DNA of 64,000 bases from Bombyx mori (lineage: Eukaryota > Arthropoda > Insecta > Lepidoptera > Bombycidae), in contig NC_085135.1 of assembly GCF_030269925.1 (NCBI RefSeq), positions 4,836,753 to 4,900,752 on the forward strand, given 5' to 3'. Below the pieces are notes generated by a model. It made no database searches and was not told the DNA's origin. It saw nothing but the letters and a program-made list of their open reading frames with translations. Positions 31,701 to 46,700 of this stretch are shown here, one piece after another (within the stretch, counting starts at the first letter, position 1; every line of letters begins with the position of its first letter). The translations under genes were made by a program, and so were the position numbers.

Positions 31701-34069
31701 TTCACTGTTAAGGAGCTACAGTATTTCCGAGTGACATAGGCATTATTATTTTTTGAAAAAAGTTAAGGATCTTTTCTAAAACTTTAATAATGTAACCCAA
31801 GGTGTAAAAAAATCACCTAAAATATTCTTTACATCGCGTGCCCTGCGAAAACTATTGATGAAAGAATAAAGTAATCGATACTTCGATACTATATAATATT
31901 ATAAAGAGGAAAGATTTGTTTGTTTGTTTGTTTTTTTTGGATAGGCTTCCAAACTACTGAACCGATTTGAAAAATTCTTTCACTACTTAGGAGCTCCAGT
32001 ATTTCCGAGTGACATAGGCATTATTATTTTTTTTTAAAAGTTAGGGATCTTTACTAAAACTCCAATAATGTAACCCAAGGTGTAAGAAAATCACCTAAAA
32101 TATTCTTTACATCGCGTGCACTGCGAAAACTATTGATGAAAGAATAAAGTAATCTTCTATACTAATATTATAAAAAGGAAAGATTTGTTTGTTTGTTTGT
32201 TTTGAATAGGCTTTGAAACTACTGAACCGATTTGAAAAATTCTTTCACTGTTTAGGAGCTCCAGTATTTCCGAGTGACATAGCCTATGTTATTTTTTGAA
32301 AAAAGTTAGGGATCTTTACTAAAACTCCAATAATGTAACCCAAGGTGTAAGAAAATCACCTAAAATATTCTTTACATCGCGTGCCCTGCGAAAACTATTG
32401 ATGAAAGAATAAAGTAATCTATACTTCTATACTAATATTATAAAGAGGAAAGATTTGTTTGTTTGTTTGTTTTGAATCGGCTTTGAAACTACTGAACCGA
32501 TTTGAAAAATTCTTTCACTGTTAAGGAGCTACAGTATTTCCGAGTGACATAGGCATTATTATTTTTTGAAAAAAGTTAGGGATCTTTTCTAAAACTTTAA
32601 TAATGTAACCCAAGGTGTAAAAAAATCACCTAAAATATTCTTTACATCGCGTGCCCTGCGAAAACTATTGATGAAAGAATAAAGTAATCTATACTAATAT
32701 TATAAAGAGGAAAGATTTGTTTGTTTGTTTGTTTTTTTTGGATAGGCTTCCAAACTACTGAACCGATTTGAAAAATTCTTTCACTGCTTAGAAGCTCCAG
32801 TATTTCCGAGTGACATAGGCATTATTATTTTTTTTAAAAAGTTAGGGATCTTTACTAAAACTCCAATAATGTAACCCAAGGTGTAAGAAAATCACCTAAA
32901 ATATTCTTTACATCGCGTGCACTGCGAAAACTATTGATGAAAGAATAAAGTAATCTATACTTCTATACTAATATTATAAAGAGGAAAGATTTGTTTGTTT
33001 GTTTGTTTTGAATCGGCTTTGAAACTACTGAACCGATTTGAAAAAATCTTTCACTCTTAAGGAGCTACAGTATTTCCGAGTGACATAGGCATTATTATTT
33101 TTTGAAAAAAGTTAGGGATCTTTTCTAAAACTTTAATAATGTAACCCAAGGTGTAAAAAAATCACCTAAAATATTCTTTACATCGCGTGCCCTGCGAAAA
33201 CTATTGATGAAAGAATAAAGTAATCGATACTTCGATACTATATAATATTATAAAGAGGAAAGATTTGTTTGTTTGTTTGTTTTTTTTGGATAGGCTTCCA
33301 AACTACTGAACCGATTTGAAAAATTCTTTCACTGCTTAGGAGCTCCAGTATTTCCGAGTGACATAGGCATTTTTTTTTTTTTTAAAAAGTTAGGGATCTT
33401 TACTAAAACTCCAATAATGTAACCCAAGGTGTAAGAAAATCACCTAAAATATTCTTTACATCGCGTGCACTGCGAAAACTATTGATGAAAGAATAAAGTA
33501 ATCTATACTTCTATACTAATATTATAAAGAGGAAAGATTTGTTTGTTTGTTTGTTTGTTTCGGATAGGCTTCCAAACTACTGAACCGATTTGAAAAATTC
33601 TTTCACTGCTTAGGAGCTCCAGTATTTCCGAGTGACATAGGCATTATTTTTTTTTTTTAAAAGTTAGGGATATTTTCTAAAACTTCAATAATGTAACCCA
33701 AGGTGTAAGAAAATCACCTAAAATATTCTTTACATCGCTTGCCTTGCGAAAACTATTTACGAAAGAATAAAGTAATCTTCTATAATAATATTATAAAGAG
33801 GAAAGGTTTGTTTGTTTGTTTGTTTGTTTCGGATAGGCTTCCAAACTACTGAATCGATTTGAAAAATTCTTTCACTGTTTAGGAGCTCCAGTATATCCGA
33901 GTGACATAGCCTATGTTATATTTTAAAAAAAGTTAGGGATCTTTACTAAAACTCCAATAATGTAACCCAAGGTGTAAGAAAATCACCTAAAATATTCTTT
34001 ACATCGCATGCCCTGCGAAAACTATTGATGAAAGAATAAAGTAATCTATACTTCTATACTAATATTATA

Positions 34070-37000
34070 AAGAGGAAAGATTTGTTTGTTTGTTTGTTTT
34101 GAATCGGCTTTGAAACTACTGAACCGATTTGAAAAATTCTTTCACTGTTAAGGAGCTACAGTATTTCCGAGTGACATAGGCATTATTATTTTTTGAAAAA
34201 AGTTAGGGATCTTTTCTAAAACTTTAATAATGTAACCCAAGGTGTAAAAAAATCACCTAAAATATTCTTCACATCGCGTGCCCTGCGAAAACTATTGATG
34301 AAAGAATAAAGTAATCGATACTTCGATACTATATAATATTATAAAGAGGAAAGATTTGTTTGTTTGTTTGTTTTTTTTGGATAGGCTTCCAAACTACTGA
34401 ACCGATTTGAAAAATTCTTTCACTGCTTAGGAGCTCCAGTATTTCCGAGTGACATAGGCATTATTATTATTTTTAAAAAGTTAGGGATCTTTACTAAAAC
34501 TCCAATAATGTAACCCAAGGTGTAAGAAAATCACCTAAAATATTCTTTACATCGCGTGCACTGCGAAAACTATTGATGAAAGAATAAAGTAATCTATACT
34601 TCTATACTAATATTATAAAGAGGAAAGATTTGTTTGTTTGTTTGTTTTGAATCGGCTTTGAAACTACTGAACCGATTTGAAAAATTCTTTCACTCTTAAG
34701 GAGCTACAGTATTTCCGAGTGACATAGGCATTATTATTTTTTGAAAAAAGTTAGGGATCTTTTCTAAAACTTCAATAATGTAACCCAAGGTGTAAGAAAA
34801 TCACCTAAAATATTCTTTACATCGCGTGCCCTGCGAAAACTATTAATGAAAGAATAAAGTAATCTATACTTCTATACTAATATTATAAAGAGGAAATATT
34901 TGTTTGTTTGTTTGTTTTGAATCGGCTTTGAAACTACTGAACCGATTTGAAAAATTATTTCACTGTTAAGGAGCTACAGTATTTCCGAGTGACATAGGCA
35001 TTATTATTTTTTGAAAAAAGTTACGGATCTTTTCTAAAACTTCAATAATGTAACCCAAGGTGTAAAAAAATCACCTAAAATATTCTTTACATCGCGTGCC
35101 CTGCGAAAACTATTGATGAAAGAATAAAGTAATCGATACTTCGATACTATATAATATTATAAAGAGGAAAGATTTGTTTGTTTGTTTGTTTTTTTTTTTT
35201 GGATAGGCTTTCAAACTACTGAACCGATTTGAAAAATTCTTTCACTGCTTAGGAGCTCCAGTATTTCCGAGTGACATAGGCATTTTTTTTTTTTTTTAAA
35301 GTTAGGGATCTTTACTAAAACTCCAATAATGTAACCCAAGGTGTAAGAAAATCACCTAAAATATTCTTTACATCGCGTGCACTGCGAAAACTATTGATGA
35401 AAGAGTAAAGTAATCTATACTAATATTATAAAGAGGAAAGATTTGTTTGTTTGTTTGTTTTGAATCGGCTTTGAAACTACTGAACCGATTTGAAAAATTC
35501 TTTCACTGTTAAGGAGCTACAGTATTTCCGAGTGACATAGGCATTATTATTTTTTGAAAAAAGTTAGGGATCTTTTCTAAAACTTCAATAATGTAACCCA
35601 AGGTGTAAGAAAATCACCTAAAATATTCTTTACATCGCGTGCCCTGCGAAAACTATTGATGAAAGAATAAAGTAATCTATACTTCTATACTAATATTATA
35701 AAGAGGAAAGATTTGTTTGTTTGTTTGTTTCGGATAGGCTTCCAAACTACTGAACCGATTTGAAAAATTCTTTCACTGTTTAGGAGCTACAGTATTTCCG
35801 AGTGACATAGGCATTATTTTTTTTTTTTAAAAGTTAGGGATATTTTCTAAAACTTCAATAATGTAACCCAAGGTGTAAGAAAATCACCTAAAATATTCTT
35901 TACATCGCTTGCCTTGCGAAAACTATTTACGAAAGAATAAAGTAATCTTCTATAATAATATTATAAAGAGGAAAGGTTTGTTTGTTTGTTTGTTTGTTTC
36001 GGATAGGCTTCCAAACTACTGAATCGATTTGAAAAATTCTTTCACTGTTTAGGAGCTCCAGTATATCCGAGTGACATAGCCTATGTTATATTTTAAAAAA
36101 AGTTAGGGATCTTTACTAAAACTCCAATAATGTAACCCAAGGTGTAAGAAAATCACCTAAAATATTCTTTACATCGCATGCCCTGCGAAAACTATTGATG
36201 AAAGAATAAAGTAATCTATACTTCTATACTAATATTATAAAGAGGAAAGATTTGTTTGTTTGTTTGTTTTGAATCGGCTTTGAAACTACTGAACCGATTT
36301 GAAAAATTCTTTCACTGTTAAGGAGCTACAGTATTTCCGAGTGACATAGGCATTATTATTTTTTGAAAAAAGTTAGGGATCTTTTCTAAAACTTTAATAA
36401 TGTAACCCAAGGTGTAAAAAAATCACCTAAAATATTCTTCACATCGCGTGCCCTGCGAAAACTATTGATGAAAGAATAAAGTAATCGATACTTCGATACT
36501 ATATAATATTATAAAGAGGAAAGATTTGTTTGTTTGTTTGTTTTTTTTGGATAGGCTTCCAAACTACTGAACCGATTTGAAAAATTCTTTCACTGCTTAG
36601 GAGCTCCAGTATTTCCGAGTGACATAGGCATTATTATTATTTTTAAAAAGTTAGGGATCTTTACTAAAACTCCAATAATGTAACCCAAGGTGTAAGAAAA
36701 TCACCTAAAATATTCTTTACATCGCGTGCACTGCGAAAACTATTGATGAAAGAATAAAGTAATCTATACTTCTATACTAATATTATAAAGAGGAAAGATT
36801 TGTTTGTTTGTTTGTTTTGAATCGGCTTTGAAACTACTGAACCGATTTGAAAAATTCTTTCACTCTTAAGGAGCTACAGTATTTCCGAGTGACATAGGCA
36901 TTATTATTTTTTGAAAAAAGTTAGGGATCTTTTCTAAAACTTCAATAATGTAACCCAAGGTGTAAGAAAATCACCTAAAATATTCTTTACATCGCGTGCC

Positions 37001-38400
37001 CTGCGAAAACTATTAATGAAAGAATAAAGTAATCTATACTTCTATACTAATATTATAAAGAGGAAATATTTGTTTGTTTGTTTGTTTTGAATCGGCTTTG
37101 AAACTACTGAACCGATTTGAAAAATTATTTCACTGTTAAGGAGCTACAGTATTTCCGAGTGACATAGGCATTATTATTTTTTGAAAAAAGTTACGGATCT
37201 TTTCTAAAACTTCAATAATGTAACCCAAGGTGTAAAAAAATCACCTAAAATATTCTTTACATCGCGTGCCCTGCGAAAACTATTGATGAAAGAATAAAGT
37301 AATCGATACTTCGATACTATATAATATTATAAAGAGGAAAGATTTGTTTGTTTGTTTGTTTTTTTTTTTTGGATAGGCTTCCAAACTACTGAACCGATTT
37401 GAAAAATTCTTTCACTGCTTAGGAGCTCCAGTATTTCCGAGTGACATAGGCATTTTTTTTTTTTTTTAAAGTTAGGGATCTTTACTAAAACTCCAATAAT
37501 GTAACCCAAGGTGTAAGAAAATCACCTAAAATATTCTTTACATCGCGTGCACTGCGAAAACTATTGATGAAAGAGTAAAGTAATCTATACTAATATTATA
37601 AAGAGGAAAGATTTGTTTGTTTGTTTGTTTTGAATCGGCTTTGAAACTACTGAACCGATTTGAAAAATTCTTTCACTGTTAAGGAGCTACAGTATTTCCG
37701 AGTGACATAGGCATTTGTATTTTTTGAAAAAAGTTAGGGATCTTTTCTAAAACTTTAATAATGTAACCCAAGGTGTAAAAAAATCACCTAAAATATTCTT
37801 TACATCGCGTGCCCTGCGAAAACTATTGATGAAAGGATAAAGTAATCGATACTTCGATACTATATAATATTATAAAGAGGAAAGATTTGTTTGTTTGTTT
37901 GTTTTTTTTGGATAGGCTTCCAAACTACTGAACCGATTTGAAAAATTCTTTCACTGCTTAGAAGCTCCAGTATTTCCGAGTGACATAGGCATTATTATTT
38001 TTTTTTAAAAGTTAGGGATCTTTACTAAAACTCCAATAATGTAACCCAAGGTGTAAGAAAATCATCTAAAATATTCTTTACATCGCGTGCACTGCGAAAA
38101 CTATTGATGAAAGAATAAAGTAATCTATACTTCTATACTAATATTATAAAGAGGAAAGATTTGTTTGTTTGTTTGTTTTGAATCGGCTTTGAAACTACTG
38201 AACCGATTTGAAAAATTCTTTCACTGTTAAAGAGCTACAGTATTTCCGAGTGACATAGGCATTATTATTTTTTGAAAAAAGTTAGGGATATTTTCTAAAA
38301 CTTCAATAATGTAACCCAAGGTGTAAGAAAATCACCTAAAATATTCTTTACATCGCTTGCCTTGCGAAAACTATTTACGAAAGAATAAAGTAATCTTCTA
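34070..38400 (+). repeat. Tandem ~2.17-kb higher-order unit, two copies
   Basis: The marker attcttcacatcg (34,264 and 36,432) and the linker gagtaaagtaatctatactaat (about 35,400 and 37,570) are both 2,168 bp apart. The block contains monomers with gttacggatc and an extended T run that also occur at 16.5 kb and 63.7 kb. Confidence 0.75.
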
Positions 38401-40702
38401 TAATAATATTATAAAGAGGAAAGGTTTGTTTGTTTGTTTGTTTCGGATAGGCTTCCAAACTACTGAATCGATTTGAAAAATTCTTTCACTGTTTAGGAGC
38501 TACAGTATTTCCGAGTGACATAGGCATTATTATTTTTTGAAAAAAGTTAGGGATCTTTTCTAAAACTTCAATAATGTAACCCAAGGTGTAAGAAAATCAC
38601 CTAAAATATTCTTTACATCGCGTGCCCTGCGAAAACTATTGATGAAAGAATAAAGTAATCTATACTTCTATACTAATATTATAAAGAGGAAAGATTTGTT
38701 TGTTTGTTTTGAATCGACTTTGAAACTACTGAACCGATTTGAAAAATTATTTCACTGTTAAGGAGCTTACTAAAACTCCAATAATGTAACCCAAGGTGTA
38801 AAAAAATCACCTAAAATATTCTTTACATCGCGTGCCTTGCGAAAACTATTTACGAAAGAATAAAGTAATCTTCTATACTAATATTATAAAAAGGAAAGAT
38901 TTGTTTGTTTGTTTGTTTTGAATAGGCTTTGAAACTACTGAACCGATTTGAAAAATTCTTTCACTGTTTAGGAGCTCCAGTATTTCCGAGTGACATAGCC
39001 TATGTTATTTTTTGAAAAAAGTTAGGGATCTTTACTAAAACTCCAATAATGTAACCCAAGGTGTAAGAAAATCACCTAAAATATTCTTTACATCGCGTGC
39101 CCTGCGAAAACTATTGATGAAAGAATAAAGTAATCTATACTTCTATACTAATATTATAAAGAGGAAAGATTTGTTTGTTTGTTTGTTTTGAATCGGCTTT
39201 GAAACTACTGAACCGATTTGAAAAATTCTTTCACTGTTAAGGAGCTACAGTATTTCCGAGTGACATAGGCATTATTATTTTTTGAAAAAAGTTAGGGATC
39301 TTTTCTAAAACTTTAATAATGTAACCCAAGGTGTAAAAAAATCACCTAAAATATTCTTTACATCGCGTGCCCTGCGAAAACTATTGATGAAAGGATAAAG
39401 TAATCGATACTTCGATACTATATAATATTATAAAGAGGAAAGATTTGTTTGTTTGTTTGTTTTTTTTGGATAGGCTTCCAAACTACTGAACCGATTTGAA
39501 AAATTCTTTCACTGCTTAGAAGCTCCAGTATTTCCGAGTGACATAGGCATTATTATTTTTTTTTAAAAGTTAGGGATCTTTACTAAAACTCCAATAATGT
39601 AACCCAAGGTGTAAGAAAATCATCTAAAATATTCTTTACATCGCGTGCACTGCGAAAACTATTGATGAAAGAATAAAGTAATCTATACTTCTATACTAAT
39701 ATTATAAAGAGGAAAGATTTGTTTGTTTGTTTGTTTTGAATCGGCTTTGAAACTACTGAACCGATTTGAAAAATTCTTTCACTGTTAAGGAGCTACAGTA
39801 TTTCCGAGTGACATAGGCATTATTATTTTTTGAAAAAAGTTAGGGATCTTTTCTAAAACTTCAATAATGTAACCCAAGGTGTAAGAAAATCACCTAAAAT
39901 ATTCTTTACATCGCGTGCCCTGCGAAAACTATTGATGAAAGAATAAAGTAATCTATACTTCTATACTAATATTATAAAGAGGAAATATTTGTTTGTTTGT
40001 TTGTTTTGAATCGGCTTTGAAACTACTGAACCGATTTGAAAAATTCTTTCACTGTTAAGGAGCTACAGTATTTCCGAGTGACATAGGCATTATTATTTTT
40101 TGAAAAAAGTTACGGATCTTTTCTAAAACTTCAATAATGTAACCCAAGGTGTAAAAAAATCACCTAAAATATTCTTTACATCGCGTGCCCTGCGAAAACT
40201 ATTGATGAAAGAATAAAGTAATCTATACTTCTATACTAATATTATAAAGAGGAAAGATTTGTTTGTTTGTTTGTTTCGGATAGGCTTCCAAACTACTGAA
40301 CCGATTTGAAAAATTCTTTCACTGCTTAGGAGCTCCAGTATTTCCGAGTGACATAGGCATTTTTTTTTTTTTTTAAAGTTAGGGATCTTTACTAAAACTC
40401 CAATAATGTAACCCAAGGTGTAAGAAAATCACCTAAAATATTCTTTACATCGCGTGCACTGCGAAAACTATTGATGAAAGAATAAAGTAATCTATACTTC
40501 TATACTAATATTATAAAGAGGAAAGATTTGTTTGTTTGTTTGTTTGTTTCGGATAGGCTTCCAAACTACTGAACCGATTTGAAAAATTCTTTCACTGCTT
40601 AGGAGCTCCAGTATTTCCGAGTGACATAGGCATTATTTTTTTTTTTTTAAAGTTAGGGATATTTTCTAAAACTTCAATAATGTAACCCAAGGTGTAAGAA
40701 AA

Positions 40703-43700
40703 ACACCTAAAATATTCTTTACATCGCTTGCCTTGCGAAAACTATTTACGAAAGAATAAAGTAATCTTCTATAATAATATTATAAAGAGGAAAGGTTTGT
40801 TTGTTTGTTTGTTTGTTTCGGATAGGCTTCCAAACTACTGAATCGATTTGAAAAATTCTTTCACTGTTTAGGAGCTCCAGTATATCCGAGTGACATAGCC
40901 TATGTTATATTTTAAAAAAAGTTAGGGATCTTTACTAAAACTCCAATAATGTAACCCAAGGTGTAAGAAAATCACCTAAAATATTCTTTACATCGCATGC
41001 CCTGCGAAAACTATTGATGAAAGAATAAAGTAATCTATACTTCTATACTAATATTATAAAGAGGAAAGATTTGTTTGTTTGTTTGTTTTGAATCGGCTTT
41101 GAAACTACTGAACCGATTTGAAAAATTCTTTCACTGTTAAGGAGCTACAGTATTTCCGAGTGACATAGGCATTATTATTTTTTGAAAAAAGTTAGGGATC
41201 TTTTCTAAAACTTTAATAATGTAACCCAAGGTGTAAAAAAATCACCTAAAATATTCTTCACATCGCGTGCCCTGCGAAAACTATTGATGAAAGAATAAAG
41301 TAATCGATACTTCGATACTATATAATATTATAAAGAGGAAAGATTTGTTTGTTTGTTTGTTTTTTTTGGATAGGCTTCCAAACTACTGAACCGATTTGAA
41401 AAATTCTTTCACTGCTTAGGAGCTCCAGTATTTCCGAGTGACATAGGCATTATTATTATTTTTAAAAAGTTAGGGATCTTTACTAAAACTCCAATAATGT
41501 AACCCAAGGTGTAAGAAAATCACCTAAAATATTCTTTACATCGCGTGCACTGCGAAAACTATTGATGAAAGAATAAAGTAATCTATACTTCTATACTAAT
41601 ATTATAAAGAGGAAAGATTTGTTTGTTTGTTTGTTTTGAATCGGCTTTGAAACTACTGAACCGATTTGAAAAATTCTTTCACTCTTAAGGAGCTACAGTA
41701 TTTCCGAGTGACATAGGCATTATTATTTTTTGAAAAAAGTTAGGGATCTTTTCTAAAACTTCAATAATGTAACCCAAGGTGTAAGAAAATCACCTAAAAT
41801 ATTCTTTACATCGCGTGCCCTGCGAAAACTATTAATGAAAGAATAAAGTAATCTATACTTCTATACTAATATTATAAAGAGGAAATATTTGTTTGTTTGT
41901 TTGTTTTGAATCGGCTTTGAAACTACTGAACCGATTTGAAAAATTCTTTCACTGTTAAGGAGCTACAGTATTTCCGAGTGACATAGGCATTATTATTTTT
42001 TGAAAAAAGTTAGGGATCTTTTCTAAAACTTCAATAATGTAACCCAAGGTGTAAGAAAATCACCTAAAATATTCTTTACATCGCGTGCCCTGCGAAAACT
42101 ATTGATGAAAGAATAAAGTAATCTATACTTCTATACTAATATTATAAAGAGGAAAGATTTGTTTGTTTGTTTGTTTCGGATAGGCTTCCAAACTACTGAA
42201 CCGATTTGAAAAATTCTTTCACTGTTTAGGAGCTACAGTATTTCCGAGTGACGTAGGCATTATTTTTTTTTTTTAAAAGTTAGGGATATTTTCTAAAACT
42301 TCAATAATGTAACCCAAGGTGTAAGAAAATCACCTAAAATATTCTTTACATCGCTTGCCTTGCGAAAACTATTTACGAAAGAATAAAGTAATCTTCTATA
42401 ATAATATTATAAAGAGGAAAGGTTTGTTTGTTTGTTTGTTTCGGATAGGCTTCCAAACTACTGAATCGATTTGAAAAATTCTTTCACTGTTTAGGAGCTA
42501 CAGTATTTCCGAGTGACATAGGCATTATTATTTTTTGAAAAAAGTTAGGGATCTTTTCTAAAACTTCAATAATGTAACCCAAGGTGTAAGAAAATCACCT
42601 AAAATATTCTTTACATCGCGTGCCCTGCGAAAACTATTGATGAAAGAATAAAGTAATCTATACTTCTATACTAATATTATAAAGAGGAAAGATTTGTTTG
42701 TTTGTTTGTTTTGAATCGACTTTGAAACTACTGAACCGATTTGAAAAATTATTTCACTGTTAAGGAGCTTACTAAAACTCCAATAATGTAACCCAAGGTG
42801 TAAAAAAATCACCTAAAATATTCTTTACATCGCGTGCCTTGCGAAAACTATTTACGAAAGAATAAAGTAATCTTCTATACTAATATTATAAAAAGGAAAG
42901 ATTTGTTTGTTTGTTTGTTTTGAATAGGCTTTGAAACTACTGAACCGATTTGAAAAATTCTTTCACTGTTTAGGAGCTCCAGTATTTCCGAGTGACATAG
43001 CCTATGTTATTTTTTGAAAAAAGTTAGGGATCTTTACTAAAACTCCAATAATGTAACCCAAGGTGTAAGAAAATCACCTAAAATATTCTTTACATCGCGT
43101 GCCCTGCGAAAACTATTGATGAAAGAATAAAGTAATCTATACTTCTATACTAATATTATAAAGAGGAAAGATTTGTTTGTTTGTTTGTTTTGAATCGGCT
43201 TTGAAACTACTGAACCGATTTGAAAAATTCTTTCACTGTTAAGGAGCTACAGTATTTCCGAGTGACATAGGCATTATTATTTTTTGAAAAAAGTTAGGGA
43301 TCTTTTCTAAAACTTTAATAATGTAACCCAAGGTGTAAAAAAATCACCTAAAATATTCTTTACATCGCGTGCCCTGCGAAAACTATTGATGAAAGAATAA
43401 AGTAATCTATACTAATATTATAAAGAGGAAAGATTTGTTTGTTTGTTTGTTTTTTTTGGATAGGCTTCCAAACTACTGAACCGATTTGAAAAATTCTTTC
43501 ACTGCTTAGAAGCTCCAGTATTTCCGAGTGACATAGGCATTATTTTTTTTTTTAAAAAGTTAGGGATCTTTACTAAAACTCCAATAATGTAACCCAAGGT
43601 GTAAGAAAATCACCTAAAATATTCTTTACATCGCGTGCACTGCGAAAACTATTGATGAAAGAATAAAGTAATCTATACTTCTATACTAATATTATAAAGA

Positions 43701-46700
43701 GGAAAGATTTGTTTGTTTGTTTGTTTTGAATCGGCTTTGAAACTACTGAACCGATTTGAAAAAATCTTTCACTCTTAAGGAGCTACAGTATTTCCGAGTG
43801 ACATAGGCATTATTATTTTTTGAAAAAAGTTAGGGATCTTTTCTAAAACTTTAATAATGTAACCCAAGGTGTAAAAAAATCACCTAAAATATTCTTTACA
43901 TCGCGTGCCCTGCGAAAACTATTGATGAAAGAATAAAGTAATCGATACTTCGATACTATATAATATTATAAAGAGGAAAGATTTGTTTGTTTGTTTGTTT
44001 TTTTTGGATAGGCTTCCAAACTACTGAACCGATTTGAAAAATTCTTTCACTGCTTAGGAGCTCCAGTATTTCCGAGTGACATAGGCATTATTATTTTTTT
44101 TAAAAAGTTAGGGATCTTTACTAAAACTCCAATAATGTAACCCAAGGTGTAAGAAAATCACCTAAAATATTCTTTACATCGCGTGCACTGCGAAAACTAT
44201 TGATGAAAGAATAAAGTAATCTATACTTCTATACTAATATTATAAAGAGGAAAGATTTGTTTGTTTGTTTGTTTGTTTCGGATAGGCTTCCAAACTACTG
44301 AACCGATTTGAAAAATTCTTTCACTGCTTAGGAGCTCCAGTATTTCCGAGTGACATAGGCATTATTTTTTTTTTTTTAAAGTTAGGGATATTTTCTAAAA
44401 CTTCAATAATGTAACCCAAGGTGTAAGAAAATCACCTAAAATATTCTTTACATCGCTTGCCTTGCGAAAACTATTTACGAAAGAATAAAGTAATCTTCTA
44501 TAATAATATTATAAAGAGGAAAGGTTTGTTTGTTTGTTTGTTTGTTTCGGATAGGCTTCCAAACTACTGAATCGATTTGAAAAATTCTTTCACTGTTTAG
44601 GAGCTCCAGTATATCCGAGTGACATAGCCTATGTTATATTTTAAAAAAAGTTAGGGATCTTTACTAAAACTCCAATAATGTAACCCAAGGTGTAAGAAAA
44701 TCACCTAAAATATTCTTTACATCGCATGCCCTGCGAAAACTATTGATGAAAGAATAAAGTAATCTATACTTCTATACTAATATTATAAAGAGGAAAGATT
44801 TGTTTGTTTGTTTGTTTTGAATCGGCTTTGAAACTACTGAACCGATTTGAAAAATTCTTTCACTGTTAAGGAGCTACAGTATTTCCGAGTGACATAGGCA
44901 TTATTATTTTTTGAAAAAAGTTAAGGATCTTTTCTAAAACTTTAATAATGTAACCCAAGGTGTAAAAAAATCACCTAAAATATTCTTTACATCGCGTGCC
45001 CTGCGAAAACTATTGATGAAAGAATAAAGTAATCGATACTTCGATACTATATAATATTATAAAGAGGAAAGATTTGTTTGTTTGTTTGTTTTTTTTGGAT
45101 AGGCTTCCAAACTACTGAACCGATTTGAAAAATTCTTTCACTACTTAGGAGCTCCAGTATTTCCGAGTGACATAGGCATTATTATTTTTTTTTAAAAGTT
45201 AGGGATCTTTACTAAAACTCCAATAATGTAACCCAAGGTGTAAGAAAATCACCTAAAATATTCTTTACATCGCTTGCCTTGCGAAAACTATTTACGAAAG
45301 AATAAAGTAATCTTCTATAATAATATTATAAAGAGGAAAGGTTTGTTTGTTTGTTTGTTTCGGATAGGCTTCCAAACTACTGAATCGATTTGAAAAATTC
45401 TTTCACTGTTTAGGAGCTACAGTATTTCCGAGTGACATAGGCATTATTATTTTTTGAAAAAAGTTAGGGATCTTTTCTAAAACTTCAATAATGTAACCCA
45501 AGGTGTAAGAAAATCACCTAAAATATTCTTTACATCGCGTGCCCTGCGAAAACTATTGATGAAAGAATAAAGTAATCTATACTTCTATACTAATATTATA
45601 AAGAGGAAAGATTTGTTTGTTTGTTTGTTTTGAATCGACTTTGAAACTACTGAACCGATTTGAAAAATTATTTCACTGTTAAGGAGCTTACTAAAACTCC
45701 AATAATGTAACCCAAGGTGTAAAAAAATCACCTAAAATATTCTTTACATCGCGTGCCTTGCGAAAACTATTTACGAAAGAATAAAGTAATCTTCTATACT
45801 AATATTATAAAAAGGAAAGATTTGTTTGTTTGTTTGTTTTGAATAGGCTTTGAAACTACTGAACCGATTTGAAAAATTCTTTCACTGTTTAGGAGCTCCA
45901 GTATTTCCGAGTGACATAGCCTATGTTATTTTTTGAAAAAAGTTAGGGATCTTTACTAAAACTCCAATAATGTAACCCAAGGTGTAAGAAAATCACCTAA
46001 AATATTCTTTACATCGCGTGCCCTGCGAAAACTATTGATGAAAGAATAAAGTAATCTATACTTCTATACTAATATTATAAAGAGGAAAGATTTGTTTGTT
46101 TGTTTGTTTTGAATCGGCTTTGAAACTACTGAACCGATTTGAAAAATTCTTTCACTGTTAAGGAGCTACAGTATTTCCGAGTGACATAGGCATTATTATT
46201 TTTTGAAAAAAGTTAGGGATCTTTTCTAAAACTTTAATAATGTAACCCAAGGTGTAAAAAAATCACCTAAAATATTCTTTACATCGCGTGCCCTGCGAAA
46301 ACTATTGATGAAAGAATAAAGTAATCTATACTAATATTATAAAGAGGAAAGATTTGTTTGTTTGTTTGTTTTTTTTGGATAGGCTTCCAAACTACTGAAC
46401 CGATTTGAAAAATTCTTTCACTGCTTAGAAGCTCCAGTATTTCCGAGTGACATAGGCATTATTTTTTTTTTTAAAAAGTTAGGGATCTTTACTAAAACTC
46501 CAATAATGTAACCCAAGGTGTAAGAAAATCACCTAAAATATTCTTTACATCGCGTGCACTGCGAAAACTATTGATGAAAGAATAAAGTAATCTATACTTC
46601 TATACTAATATTATAAAGAGGAAAGATTTGTTTGTTTGTTTGTTTTGAATCGGCTTTGAAACTACTGAACCGATTTGAAAAAATCTTTCACTCTTAAGGA

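Noticed and set aside
37327..40416. Short ORFs of about 60 codons on the minus strand inside monomers
   Set aside because: They are translations of repeat sequence including poly-Lys from T runs, and they recur only because the DNA does.
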